From assembly GCA_964370635.1 (NCBI GenBank), contig CAYJJU010000008.1, positions 1 to 64,000 on the forward strand: a DNA stretch of 64,000 nucleotides. The letters run 5' to 3'. The notes under the pieces were generated by a model. That model saw only the letters and a program-made list of their open reading frames with translations, made no database searches and was not told the DNA's origin. Numbering within the stretch: position 1 is the stretch's first letter; the number at the start of each line of letters is the position of its first letter. Shown one piece after another: positions 1 to 7,822 of this stretch. Both the position numbers and the translations under genes were made by a program. Origin of the DNA: SIG603 sp964370635. Its GTDB lineage: Bacteria; Bacillota; Clostridia; Oscillospirales; Acutalibacteraceae.

Positions 1-44
1 CTCCCAAAACTTATCATAGAAAATCTGAATTTACAGACTTTTAT

Positions 45-593
45 TCACAGACCCTCAAACACCATTTCTTCATCAATCAATGCTGCACTTAGTTCGGTGA
101 AATAATCATTTGCCCAAACACTTCTTCTATCAAGCCAATTTGTTGCAAAACATTCAGTTTCATAGATAACCGCCAAGTAATATTGACACGGTATTTTATC
201 TTCTTTGATATAGGATTTCATTTTAGCAATGTCGCTCTTTATCCACCTTTGAGTGGCTAAAGTATTTCCTCCATCGTATTTTAGTTCTATTATAGCTAAA
301 ATATCATCTACTCTATGCTTAAGGTGATGATCATCACTATAAAAGTCAACGTGAACAATGGCTATATCGGCACGTTTATTAGTGTTTGGGACATGATATT
401 CCGTAAATATACGAATATCGTTTTGCGTTAATAGTTTTGAAAGTTTACGGCGCAAATGATAATAAAACGAGCATTTTAAGCAATCTTCTAATAAAAGAAA
501 ATCTTCATTGTAATCCGTTGCAATGTTTTTCTTCCAAATATTTTTGATTTCATAATCAATTTGCGTAATAAGAGTTTCTTTATTATGTAGCAT
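45..593 (-). CDS. Hypothetical protein, possibly PD-(D/E)XK nuclease-like
   Basis: A 182-residue protein. I start it at the ATG at 593 because a GGAGG site lies about 7 bases upstream; longer readings have no such signal. I do not recognise the family. The middle carries an acidic-then-charged strand pattern (RADIAIVHVD, then DDILAIIELKYDGG), which resembles the D-x(n)-ExK core of PD-(D/E)XK nucleases. That fold is an inference from pattern only. The rest is mixed helix with no signal peptide or membrane segment. It is transcribed away from the conjugation operon that begins 83 bases further on, so it is probably ICE cargo with its own promoter. It could equally be a non-catalytic member of the fold. 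Confidence 0.6.
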   Translation of the reverse strand: MLHNKETLITQIDYEIKNIWKKNIATDYNEDFLLLEDCLKCSFYYHLRRKLSKLLTQNDIRIFTEYHVPNTNKRADIAIVHVDFYSDDHHLKHRVDDILAIIELKYDGGNTLATQRWIKSDIAKMKSYIKEDKIPCQYYLAVIYETECFATNWLDRRSVWANDYFTELSAALIDEEMVFEGL

Positions 594-675
594 AAAAATG
601 CCTCCAATTCTAATTATTAATATCATTATACTACTAAAATAATTCTACTTCAACTGAAAGCGAAAGGAAAACAAC

Positions 676-2448
676 ATGCCAAAACAAAAAATAAAACTAC
701 AAGAAAACAAACCAAAGGACTTCATAGATATGATAAGTCCTACAGCTATAAAATTTAATATCGACCACTATATTTGTGGTAACACTTTTCGCTGTGTATA
801 TGCTATTCGTGAATATCCCACCTCTACAACAGAACAAGCGATACTTCGTCATTTAGGAGAAAAAGACGGAATCACGCTTCACATCTACACAAGAGAAGTC
901 ACCCCTAATGAAGAAAAAAGAATAATCCAAGGCGCTACAAATAAAAACAGATTAAACACTGCAAACAACGATTTAAAAGAGAACATTAAGGCGCAAAATA
1001 ATCTGAATGATGTGGCGAATATAATCTCGACCATGCACAGGAATAAAGAACCACTTATTCACTGTGCTGTTTTTATTGAGCTAATCGCAGACAGCTTAGA
1101 GCATTTAAAACTACTGCAAACAGATGTTCTCACGGAACTTGTGAGAAGTAAATTAAATGTAGATAGACTAAATCTCAAACAGCAAGAAGGCTTTTTATCT
1201 GTTATGCCAAGCGGAAAAAATATGTTTTCAACCCAGTTTGAAAGAGTGCTCCCGGCATCATCTGTGGCAAATCTATTCCCCTATAATTACAGCGGAAAGA
1301 CCGACTCAAACGGCTTTTATTTAGGCAGAGATAAGTTTGGAAGTAACATTATTGTAGACTTTGAAAAGAGAGAAAATGACAAAACTAACGCAAATATTCT
1401 GATTTTAGGAAACAGCGGACAAGGCAAAAGTTATCTGTTAAAGCTCATAGTATGCAATGTTTTAGAGAGTGGAAAGTCTGTAATTAGCCTTGACCCAGAG
1501 GGAGAAATGTCGGAGATTTGCGAAAATTTAGGTGGAACATATATTGACCTAATGACAGGTAAATATATCATAAATCCACTTGAAGTGAAAGTCTTTAAAG
1601 ACGATGAAAACAACGCTAAACTTAGCCAACACATCTCATTTTTAAAAGACTTTTTTAGAAGCTACAAAGATTTTGACGATAAGCATATTGATGTAATAGA
1701 GATGTTATTATCTAAGTTATATCAAAATTTTGAGATTTCGGATAGCACAAATTTTAAAAGGCTTAATGAATCTGACTACCCCATTCTATCCGATTTATAT
1801 GAACTCATAGAAAAAGAACATTCTGACTATGATGAGCGAAATTTATACAGCAAAGAAACTTTAGCGGAAATACTGCTCGGTTTAAATTCAATATGTAAAG
1901 GTGCAGAGAGCCAGTTTTTTAATGGGCATACGAATATAAAGTCTGACAGATTTATAGTTTTTGGAGTTAAAGGACTGTTGTCTGCAAGCAAAAACATTAA
2001 AAACGCTATGCTTTTTAACGTACTTTCATATATGAGCAACAAGCTTTTAACCGAGGGAAATACTGTAATGACGGTAGACGAATTATATTTATTTCTAACA
2101 AACATGGTAGCGATTGAATATATCAGAGGTTTTATGAAAAGGGTTAGAAAAAAAGATTCGGCAGTTGTGCTTTCAAGCCAAAACCTCGAAGACTTCGCCA
2201 TAAAAGAAATTGCAGAGTTTACAAAACCACTTTTCTCAATCCCGACACATCAGTTTTTATTCCATGCAGGAACAATAGATAAGCAGTTTTATCTAGACAC
2301 ATTGCAACTTGAAGAGAGTGAATATAACTTAATTAAGTTTCCTGAAAGAGGTGTTTGCCTATTTAAATGTGGAAGTGAGAGGTACAATTTATCTGTTCAT
2401 GCGCCGAAATATAAAGAGAAATTGTTTGGAAGTGGCGGTGGTCGTTAA
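676..2448 (+). CDS. virB4: VirB4-like conjugal transfer ATPase
   Basis: A 590-residue type IV secretion ATPase that powers assembly and DNA transfer at the inner face of the membrane. The Walker A motif GNSGQGKS is at residues 245-252 and a Walker B-like segment (VMTVDELYLFL) is near 475. The N-terminal 200 residues match the usual VirB4/TrbE N-domain in position and length. The ATG at 676 follows a GAAAGGA site. Its stop overlaps the next start (TAATG), showing translational coupling to the M23 peptidase, which is the normal order in Tn1549/CD1107-type elements. The channel genes expected upstream (PrgI, VirB6-like) are not visible and presumably lie left of the window. Confidence 0.93.
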   Translation: MPKQKIKLQENKPKDFIDMISPTAIKFNIDHYICGNTFRCVYAIREYPTSTTEQAILRHLGEKDGITLHIYTREVTPNEEKRIIQGATNKNRLNTANNDLKENIKAQNNLNDVANIISTMHRNKEPLIHCAVFIELIADSLEHLKLLQTDVLTELVRSKLNVDRLNLKQQEGFLSVMPSGKNMFSTQFERVLPASSVANLFPYNYSGKTDSNGFYLGRDKFGSNIIVDFEKRENDKTNANILILGNSGQGKSYLLKLIVCNVLESGKSVISLDPEGEMSEICENLGGTYIDLMTGKYIINPLEVKVFKDDENNAKLSQHISFLKDFFRSYKDFDDKHIDVIEMLLSKLYQNFEISDSTNFKRLNESDYPILSDLYELIEKEHSDYDERNLYSKETLAEILLGLNSICKGAESQFFNGHTNIKSDRFIVFGVKGLLSASKNIKNAMLFNVLSYMSNKLLTEGNTVMTVDELYLFLTNMVAIEYIRGFMKRVRKKDSAVVLSSQNLEDFAIKEIAEFTKPLFSIPTHQFLFHAGTIDKQFYLDTLQLEESEYNLIKFPERGVCLFKCGSERYNLSVHAPKYKEKLFGSGGGR

Positions 2449-3368
2449 TGGCTGGGGGAACAGTAATACTTGTAAAAGCAGCAATTGCTTTAGCCACAGA
2501 TAAAAAGGTGAGAAAGGTCGTTGCTTGGATATTTCTAGCTATTTTTGCACCGCTGCTATTAATCATCATAACTATATTTGCTATGGTATCGGGAGCATCA
2601 CAACAAGTAAGTACTGTGATAGATTTAAGTTTTAATAGCAAATTAATCATACCAGAGAGCATGGAAAGTTCGGTGGAATTATCTGTAATAACAATGCGTG
2701 AATATTTTGAAATAATAGACAATAAAGAAACAGGCTTTGATAAAACAAAAATGAAGTCTGTATTTTTTGTGCTTTATTTTGATGAAAACGAAACAGCAAA
2801 GGAAGAAACTGAGCAGTTCACAGATAGCTTTATTGGGAGTGATATGGAGGTGATTTATCAAAATTTAGAAGATAGTTTGCAAAGAAAAATTACAGACGAA
2901 GACAAGACTAACATTCAAACTATATACGACTATATAGCAAACGGAGTGCCTATTGCCGTTCCAATAGTAGGTTTAACAGGTTTTGTAGAGCCGGTAGCCG
3001 ACTGGAGAAGCAGCGTGACAAGTGAGTTTGGCGGAAGAATTCACCCAATAACAAAGGTGTGGGGCGGTCATGGTGGCATAGACATTGGAAAGCCTTTAGG
3101 CACACCCATTTATGCAAGTTTGAGCGGCACGGTAATTGTTTCAAAATATCAGTCTGATTACGGAAATTTTGTAATGATAGACCACGGAAATGGTTTTGAA
3201 ACACTCTATGCCCACAACTCTAAGAACCTTGTAACGGCTGGGCAGACAGTAACAGCAGGAGAGAAAATAGCAGAAGTTGGCTCGACAGGAATGAGCACAG
3301 GCAATCATTTGCACTTTGAAGTGAGAGTAAATGGCGAACGAGTAGAGCCGAGAAATTATTTACCATAA
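2448..3368 (+). CDS. Membrane-anchored M23 peptidase of the conjugation module
   Basis: A 306-residue cell-wall hydrolase. One transmembrane helix lies at about residues 20-45, so the catalytic part is outside the cell. The C-terminal 100 residues are a LytM/lysostaphin-like M23 domain with the zinc motif HGGID (H208, D212) and the HLH motif near 287-289. In conjugative elements of Gram-positive bacteria such enzymes open local holes in peptidoglycan for the transfer channel. The start codon overlaps the virB4 stop by one base, so the two are co-translated. The region between the helix and the M23 domain lacks the lysozyme-like domain that many relatives carry; here it is a short, acidic, unrecognised segment. 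Confidence 0.9.
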   Translation: MAGGTVILVKAAIALATDKKVRKVVAWIFLAIFAPLLLIIITIFAMVSGASQQVSTVIDLSFNSKLIIPESMESSVELSVITMREYFEIIDNKETGFDKTKMKSVFFVLYFDENETAKEETEQFTDSFIGSDMEVIYQNLEDSLQRKITDEDKTNIQTIYDYIANGVPIAVPIVGLTGFVEPVADWRSSVTSEFGGRIHPITKVWGGHGGIDIGKPLGTPIYASLSGTVIVSKYQSDYGNFVMIDHGNGFETLYAHNSKNLVTAGQTVTAGEKIAEVGSTGMSTGNHLHFEVRVNGERVEPRNYLP

Positions 3369-3379
3369 GGAGAGATGAA

Positions 3380-4549
3380 ATGAATTTAGAAACAACAATC
3401 ATCAATAAAAACAAAGGAATTCAAACGAAATTAAAGCTACCAAACAACTTAAATATCATAGAAGATGCGCTTTTAAAGATAAGTTGTGAGGAAGAAGTAA
3501 ATGCAACTATATTTTTAAGTGACGAGTATGGAAGAAGAGTTTTAAAGCAAGAATTTAATAACTGTAATGTGTTTGAGCTAAATTATTACGCTGTATTAGT
3601 TAGCAATTTAGATTATGAAGGACAAAGCAAGCTGATTGGCATTACTAACATTGACAGTGATTTAAGGAGAAACTTAGAAAAATCAATCAATGCTATTATG
3701 AATATTAATCAAAACAATAGCATTTTTTATCAACCGGCACAAGACGAGCACGACTTAGCGATATTCTATCTTGAAAATGATTTAATCCCAGAAATAGCAG
3801 ACTTAAAAGATGAGCAACACGAATGGGTGTTAGAGCATACAGACTACCAAAGCTTGGGTGAGGAAATCGTTCAAAGAGAAAGAGGTGAGTTTGTAAATGG
3901 TGGTTATGTGACAAAATCAGAAGAACTCCAAAACTTGTATGACGGCAGTTTGCGAATGCCAAGCAAGGTAGAATATGTGTTTAAGATAGAAATATCGGAA
4001 GCATTTATAGAAGAACCTGAAACCATAGTTTTAGAACTGCCGACCACAAATGAAATTCTATATGAGAAATTATTGGGGAGAAATATAACTAACCTTGATA
4101 GTTTACAAGTGAGAAAATATGAAACATCTATTCCGATATTAGAAGATTTAAACGTAAGCATGTGTGAATTTGAAAAGTTGAACAAGCTCGCATACAATAT
4201 TAAATATTTTGAAGAATCTGGAGAGCTGACAACATTTAAAGCTTTAGTCAGTATAAGTGGTAGGCTAACATTAGAAAAACTTGAAGATATTGCTTTTTAT
4301 GTTGATGAGTTTAAGTTAGACCAAAATATCAGAAGTACAGCCGATTATGGCAGAGAAAAGTTCAAGAATGTCATACCAATAGAGTTGTTAGAATGTTTAG
4401 ATACAGGAAATTATGGCGAGAAATTAGCTAATAAAAATGGTGTGGAATTTTCTGAATATGGCGCATTAATACCGTATGATAAAGTGACATTAGAACAAAA
4501 GTTAAACCAAAATAGAGAAGAAAAACAAAGTTTTGATATGAGTTATTGA
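3380..4549 (+). CDS. Conjugative element accessory protein, ArdA-like in its C-terminal part
   Basis: A 389-residue acidic cytosolic protein with no membrane segment. The ATG at 3380 follows AAGGAGAG. The last 60 residues have the phrase DYGREKFKNVIPIELLECLD and then NYGEKLANKNG, which resembles the repeating YGR/YGE blocks of ArdA-type antirestriction proteins, DNA mimics that protect incoming DNA from restriction enzymes. A similar block (DEYGRRVL) occurs near residue 50. ArdA is usually about 165 residues, so this would be a longer, two-unit form. The assignment rests on remembered motif shape and is tentative. The position between the M23 and DUF3846 genes in one operon agrees with a transfer-accessory role. 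Confidence 0.5.
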   Translation: MNLETTIINKNKGIQTKLKLPNNLNIIEDALLKISCEEEVNATIFLSDEYGRRVLKQEFNNCNVFELNYYAVLVSNLDYEGQSKLIGITNIDSDLRRNLEKSINAIMNINQNNSIFYQPAQDEHDLAIFYLENDLIPEIADLKDEQHEWVLEHTDYQSLGEEIVQRERGEFVNGGYVTKSEELQNLYDGSLRMPSKVEYVFKIEISEAFIEEPETIVLELPTTNEILYEKLLGRNITNLDSLQVRKYETSIPILEDLNVSMCEFEKLNKLAYNIKYFEESGELTTFKALVSISGRLTLEKLEDIAFYVDEFKLDQNIRSTADYGREKFKNVIPIELLECLDTGNYGEKLANKNGVEFSEYGALIPYDKVTLEQKLNQNREEKQSFDMSY

Positions 4550-4556
4550 GGTGCAT

Positions 4557-4928
4557 ATGAAAGAAAAAACAATAAAAATTCTAAAAATAGAGGAAAATAA
4601 ACTTCCCTATGAAAAGGAAATTCTAAATGAATTAAGGGCGTTACAAAAGGAAATAGAGGGGTTAATTCAAGTTTATCCACTTGAAAATGGAACGCTTGCA
4701 ATAATTAATGAAGAGGGAAAAATTAATGGAATGAAGCCAAATAGATGGATCGACAGAGACATTATCTGCGGTCCATTTTTTATTTGTGGAGATGACGAGG
4801 AAGATTTTAAATCGTTAACTGAGGAAGAAATCGCAAGCTTAAAAGAAGAATTTAATGAAATTCCAAAGTTTACAGGACAAGAAAAACAGTTAGAGCCACG
4901 AATAGAAGTGTATGGATTTGACTGGTGA
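4557..4928 (+). CDS. DUF3846 family protein
   Basis: A 123-residue cytosolic protein. I start it at the ATG at 4557: the GAGGTG at 4548-4553 is then a well-spaced ribosome site, whereas the upstream GTG at 4551 is part of that site. The stretch VYPLENGTLAIINEEGKINGM followed by a CGPFFICG-type segment matches the DUF3846 pattern (a YPL strand, an N-E-G-K turn, then a hydrophobic GxFFIxG strand). No biochemical function is known to me for the family, which is common in Clostridia mobile elements. It overlaps the next ORF region and belongs to the same operon. Confidence 0.75.
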   Translation: MKEKTIKILKIEENKLPYEKEILNELRALQKEIEGLIQVYPLENGTLAIINEEGKINGMKPNRWIDRDIICGPFFICGDDEEDFKSLTEEEIASLKEEFNEIPKFTGQEKQLEPRIEVYGFDW

Positions 4929-4941
4929 AAGGAATTTGTTT

Positions 4942-5133
4942 ATGAAAAAGATTAATATTACAGTAAGCTTTGATAGTGAAAAAATTGAGGTGCTAAACTT
5001 CCATTTAGATAAGAAAAAGCTGAAACTTCAAGAGGAAATTGAGAAGTATATTGCAGTGTTATACAGCAAAAATGTCCCTAAAAATATACAGGAATATATT
5101 GAGAGTAAAACAAAAGAATTTAAAAGAATATAA
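4942..5133 (+). CDS. DUF6103 family small protein
   Basis: A 63-residue protein. The ATG at 4942 is chosen because a GAAAGGA site precedes it and because relatives begin with the same MKK-ITVSFD pattern; an in-frame ATG at 4912 overlaps the upstream gene and lacks a site. After a short beta strand, the rest is one charged helix (about residues 18-60). This matches the DUF6103 pattern that I remember from Clostridia conjugative elements, usually near relaxosome genes. It may be a small DNA-binding or regulatory partner, but that is only inferred from size and place. Confidence 0.65.
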   Translation: MKKINITVSFDSEKIEVLNFHLDKKKLKLQEEIEKYIAVLYSKNVPKNIQEYIESKTKEFKRI

Positions 5134-5226
5134 ACAACACCCACCAAACACTGCATATTAAAACGACTTATGAGTACCGGTTTTAGAGGGGATTACATGA
5201 GTTTAAGGGCACGAATATTTTTTGCA

Positions 5227-5322
5227 GGATAAAGAGCTGATATCCGCTCATGCACAAAGGACGGCAGTGCCGACCTTTTTAAGGGGTTCACGATATATCC
5301 ATAAAGTGAAGTGTATATCCAT
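5227..5322. other. Candidate origin of transfer (oriT)
   Basis: A non-coding stretch directly before the relaxosome and relaxase genes. It contains an inverted repeat GGATA...TATCC (5228-5245), a 21-base near-perfect palindrome at 5257-5277 (AAGG, A:A mismatch, CGGCA, one-base loop, TGCCG, CCTT) followed by a short T run, and two 9-base direct repeats TATATCCAT at 5294-5302 and 5314-5322. Hairpin plus iterons beside a relaxosome gene is the usual plan of an oriT. The palindrome could instead act as a terminator for the upstream operon. No nick site can be placed from sequence alone. Confidence 0.4.
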
Positions 5323-5397
5323 TTAGGTATCAAAGCTCAAAAATATGCAGTGTTTGTGGGAATTATAGACATTTCAAATATGATATATGGAGGAATA

Positions 5398-5805
5398 ATG
5401 GCAAAAGACAGAAACATTTTTCCGCTAAGATTAGAAACAGAAACCACGACAATGATTAAGGCATTATACGAAAGCGACAACTGTTCAAGCCAAACTGAAT
5501 TTATAGAGAAATCCATAAAATTCTATATTAGCTACCTCACAACAAACAAAGAAACAAATTTTTTGAACCCTATGATTTTAAATGCGATAAAGTCTGCAAT
5601 TATAGAATCGGAAAATAAGAACTCATTTAATTTGTTTAGGCTCGCAGTGGAAACAGGAATAATGATGAATATTATGGCTTATGGTTTAGAAATAACCGAC
5701 GAGCAGTTGAAACAGACTAGAGCAAGAGTTATTAAAGAAGTTAAAGCGAGCAGAGGTCAAGTGTCATTTGAAAAAGCAGTGTCACATCAAAGGGGTGATG
5801 ATTAA
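5398..5805 (+). CDS. Relaxosome accessory protein (MobC-like position)
   Basis: A 135-residue protein starting at the ATG at 5398 after a GGAGG site; a longer reading from 5311 would run through the candidate oriT and is rejected. The N-terminus (about residues 6-50: FPLRLETETTTMIKAL, then a second helix ending in FIEKSIKFYISYL) looks like a ribbon-helix-helix DNA-binding fold, typical of small proteins that bind oriT iterons and help the relaxase. The remaining helices are probably for oligomerisation. The stop codon TAA at 5803-5805 shares its last base with the proposed ATT start of the relaxase, so the two appear to be translationally coupled. Confidence 0.65.
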   Translation: MAKDRNIFPLRLETETTTMIKALYESDNCSSQTEFIEKSIKFYISYLTTNKETNFLNPMILNAIKSAIIESENKNSFNLFRLAVETGIMMNIMAYGLEITDEQLKQTRARVIKEVKASRGQVSFEKAVSHQRGDD

Positions 5806-6929
5806 TTCCAAAATTAATATTAAAGTGTCCGTATATTAAGGCTAAGGCGAAAGCTTCTCACAAAGCAAATTTAGTGAAATATATAGGCACAAGAGATGGA
5901 GTTCAAAAAGTGAGCTTTGATAAAAAGGAAAACTATGTCGGATATATTGCAAATCGTCCAAGGGTAGAGAAACTTTCTACTCATGGGCTTTTTACTTGTG
6001 GCGATGACAAGGTAAATCTTTCAGAGGTAACAGCAGAAATCAAAAACCACAAGGGAAATATTTGGACTCCGATAATTTCTCTAATGAGAGAAGATGCCGA
6101 AAAAACAGAATTCAATAACGCAAAGTCGTGGAAATTACTACTTGAACAACAGGCGATAAACATTGCAGACAGCCTTAAAATTTCACATCAGAACTTCAAA
6201 TGGTATGCTGCATATCACGATGACGAGGAACACCCTCATATCCACATGATATGTTATTCCGTCGACCCCAAAGAGGGCTACCTAACTAAAAGAGGCATAG
6301 AAAAAATTAAGTCTAATCTGACAAATGAGATTTTTAGACAAGAATTAACTTCACTTTATAGAGAAAAAACTATGCGTAGAAATGAATTAAAAGAGCAATC
6401 AAAAATAGCATTAGAAAAGCTTAAGAATGCAAAGTCAAATCCTAAGATAAATAATTTATTAAATGAGCTTAAAGTTAAATTATCAGAAGCAAATGGTAAG
6501 AAAGTATATGGTTATTTAAAACCGAGCCTCAAAGAGTTAGTCAATAAGATAGTTGACGAACTTGAAAATATTGATGAAGTGAAAGCTTGTTATGACTTAT
6601 GGCATGAAACACAGGAAGAGATAGTACAGAGCTATTCAGACAAAGAACTAGAAAAGCTTCCGCTATCACAGCAAAAGGAATTTAACTCAATTAAAAATAT
6701 GATTATTAGAGAGGTCTTAAATAGTAATGTAATAGAAGAAAATAATATGGCTGAAACCTTTGCTCCTTCGGCTTTAGGGATATTCAAAAATATATTCAAA
6801 TTATTTGAAAACAAGTTACCTTGTGAGCAAAGCCAAGACAATAAAATTGACAGTAAGTTAATTCAAAAGATGAGGGAGAAAAAATTAGCCATGGGGCAAA
6901 AATTAGATGTGAAAGGACTGAAACTTTGA
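5805..6929 (+). CDS. MobP3-family relaxase, probably starting at ATT
   Basis: The enzyme nicks oriT and leads the strand into the recipient. The metal-binding triad is the HPHIH motif (H143, H145, H147 in this reading), and the blocks VKYIGTRDGV, YIANRPR and GYLTKRGIE are characteristic of MobP3 proteins. The first usual start in frame is a GTG at 5874, but the 23 codons before it encode PKLILKCPYIKAKAKASHK and then ANL, the conserved family N-terminus. The only plausible start for that is the ATT at 5805, with an AGGGGTG site 7 bases upstream and a one-base stop-start overlap. The insert between TRDGV and YIANRP is shorter than in many relatives. The C-terminal third is helical and unassigned. 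Confidence 0.88.
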   Translation: MPKLILKCPYIKAKAKASHKANLVKYIGTRDGVQKVSFDKKENYVGYIANRPRVEKLSTHGLFTCGDDKVNLSEVTAEIKNHKGNIWTPIISLMREDAEKTEFNNAKSWKLLLEQQAINIADSLKISHQNFKWYAAYHDDEEHPHIHMICYSVDPKEGYLTKRGIEKIKSNLTNEIFRQELTSLYREKTMRRNELKEQSKIALEKLKNAKSNPKINNLLNELKVKLSEANGKKVYGYLKPSLKELVNKIVDELENIDEVKACYDLWHETQEEIVQSYSDKELEKLPLSQQKEFNSIKNMIIREVLNSNVIEENNMAETFAPSALGIFKNIFKLFENKLPCEQSQDNKIDSKLIQKMREKKLAMGQKLDVKGLKL

Positions 6930-7822
6930 AGTATATTCATTTTACAGATGAACAAAAACGACAAGCAAATAGCGCGAATTTGGAAGATTTTTTAAAGCTC
7001 AAAGGCGAAAAGTTAATAAAATCAGGTAGAGAATTTAGACTCGAAAGTGATAAAAGCATAACTGTCCGTGGGAATACTTGGTATGACCACAGCAGTGAAA
7101 AAGGTGGGTATCCAATGGATTTTATGAAATATTTCTATAACTTGAATTTCGCAAAGGCGATGGAAGAACTACTGGGGAACTGTCACCTTAGTTACGAAGT
7201 TAAGGAAGAACCGAAAAAGGAATTTGTAGTGCCAGAAAAGAATATTAATAACAATAGAGTATTTGCATACCTAACAAAGCACCGAGGAATAGACCCCTCG
7301 GTGCTAAATTTTTTCATAGAAAAGAATCTAATTTATGAAAGCAAAAAATATGGCAACGCAGTTTTTGTTGGCATGGATAATGAGGGCAACGTTTCTCACA
7401 TCCACAAAAGGAGTGTGAGTTCGTATATGAAAAGATTTGTTCAGAACATCGAAGGGAGTAACCCAAAACACAGTTTTAGTTATCTTGGTGGCTCGGATAG
7501 ACTGTATGTTTTTGAAAGTCCAATAGATTTACTGTCGTTTATCAGTATGAATGCTGATACAAATTGGCAAAGCCATAATTATGTGGCATTATGTGGAGTG
7601 TCTTCAAAGTCGATGTTATACCAAATTAACAACAATATAAATCATGTTGTTTTTTGTTTGGATAATGATAAGGCAGGGCAAAAGGCAACGGAAAGGCTTT
7701 CTAAGTTAATTAAAGAAAGAGAACTAACATATAGCGTGATAGTTCCAAACTACAAAGACTTTAACGAAGATTTAGTTGAAAGTTTAAAACCGACAGAAAG
7801 AAAAATTGAAATGGTGATGTAA
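6926..7822 (+). CDS. DUF3991 and toprim domain protein
   Basis: A 298-residue protein, starting at TTG (6926) that overlaps the relaxase stop, with a GAAAGGA site upstream. The N-terminal 85 residues resemble a CHC2-type primase zinc-finger domain, but I see no conserved Cys set, as is usual for DUF3991 members. The C-terminal half contains a toprim fold with the acidic motif VFCLDNDKAGQ near residues 245-255 and an earlier conserved Glu in VFESPIDLLSF. Such proteins accompany relaxases in Clostridia ICEs and may prime or process the transferred strand; this role is inferred. The next gene starts at the overlapping TAATG. Confidence 0.8.
   Translation: MKYIHFTDEQKRQANSANLEDFLKLKGEKLIKSGREFRLESDKSITVRGNTWYDHSSEKGGYPMDFMKYFYNLNFAKAMEELLGNCHLSYEVKEEPKKEFVVPEKNINNNRVFAYLTKHRGIDPSVLNFFIEKNLIYESKKYGNAVFVGMDNEGNVSHIHKRSVSSYMKRFVQNIEGSNPKHSFSYLGGSDRLYVFESPIDLLSFISMNADTNWQSHNYVALCGVSSKSMLYQINNNINHVVFCLDNDKAGQKATERLSKLIKERELTYSVIVPNYKDFNEDLVESLKPTERKIEMVM

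Noticed and set aside
5311..5397. Longer N-terminus for the relaxosome protein
   Set aside because: It overlaps the iterons of the candidate oriT and lacks a ribosome site, while ATG 5398 has a perfect GGAGG.
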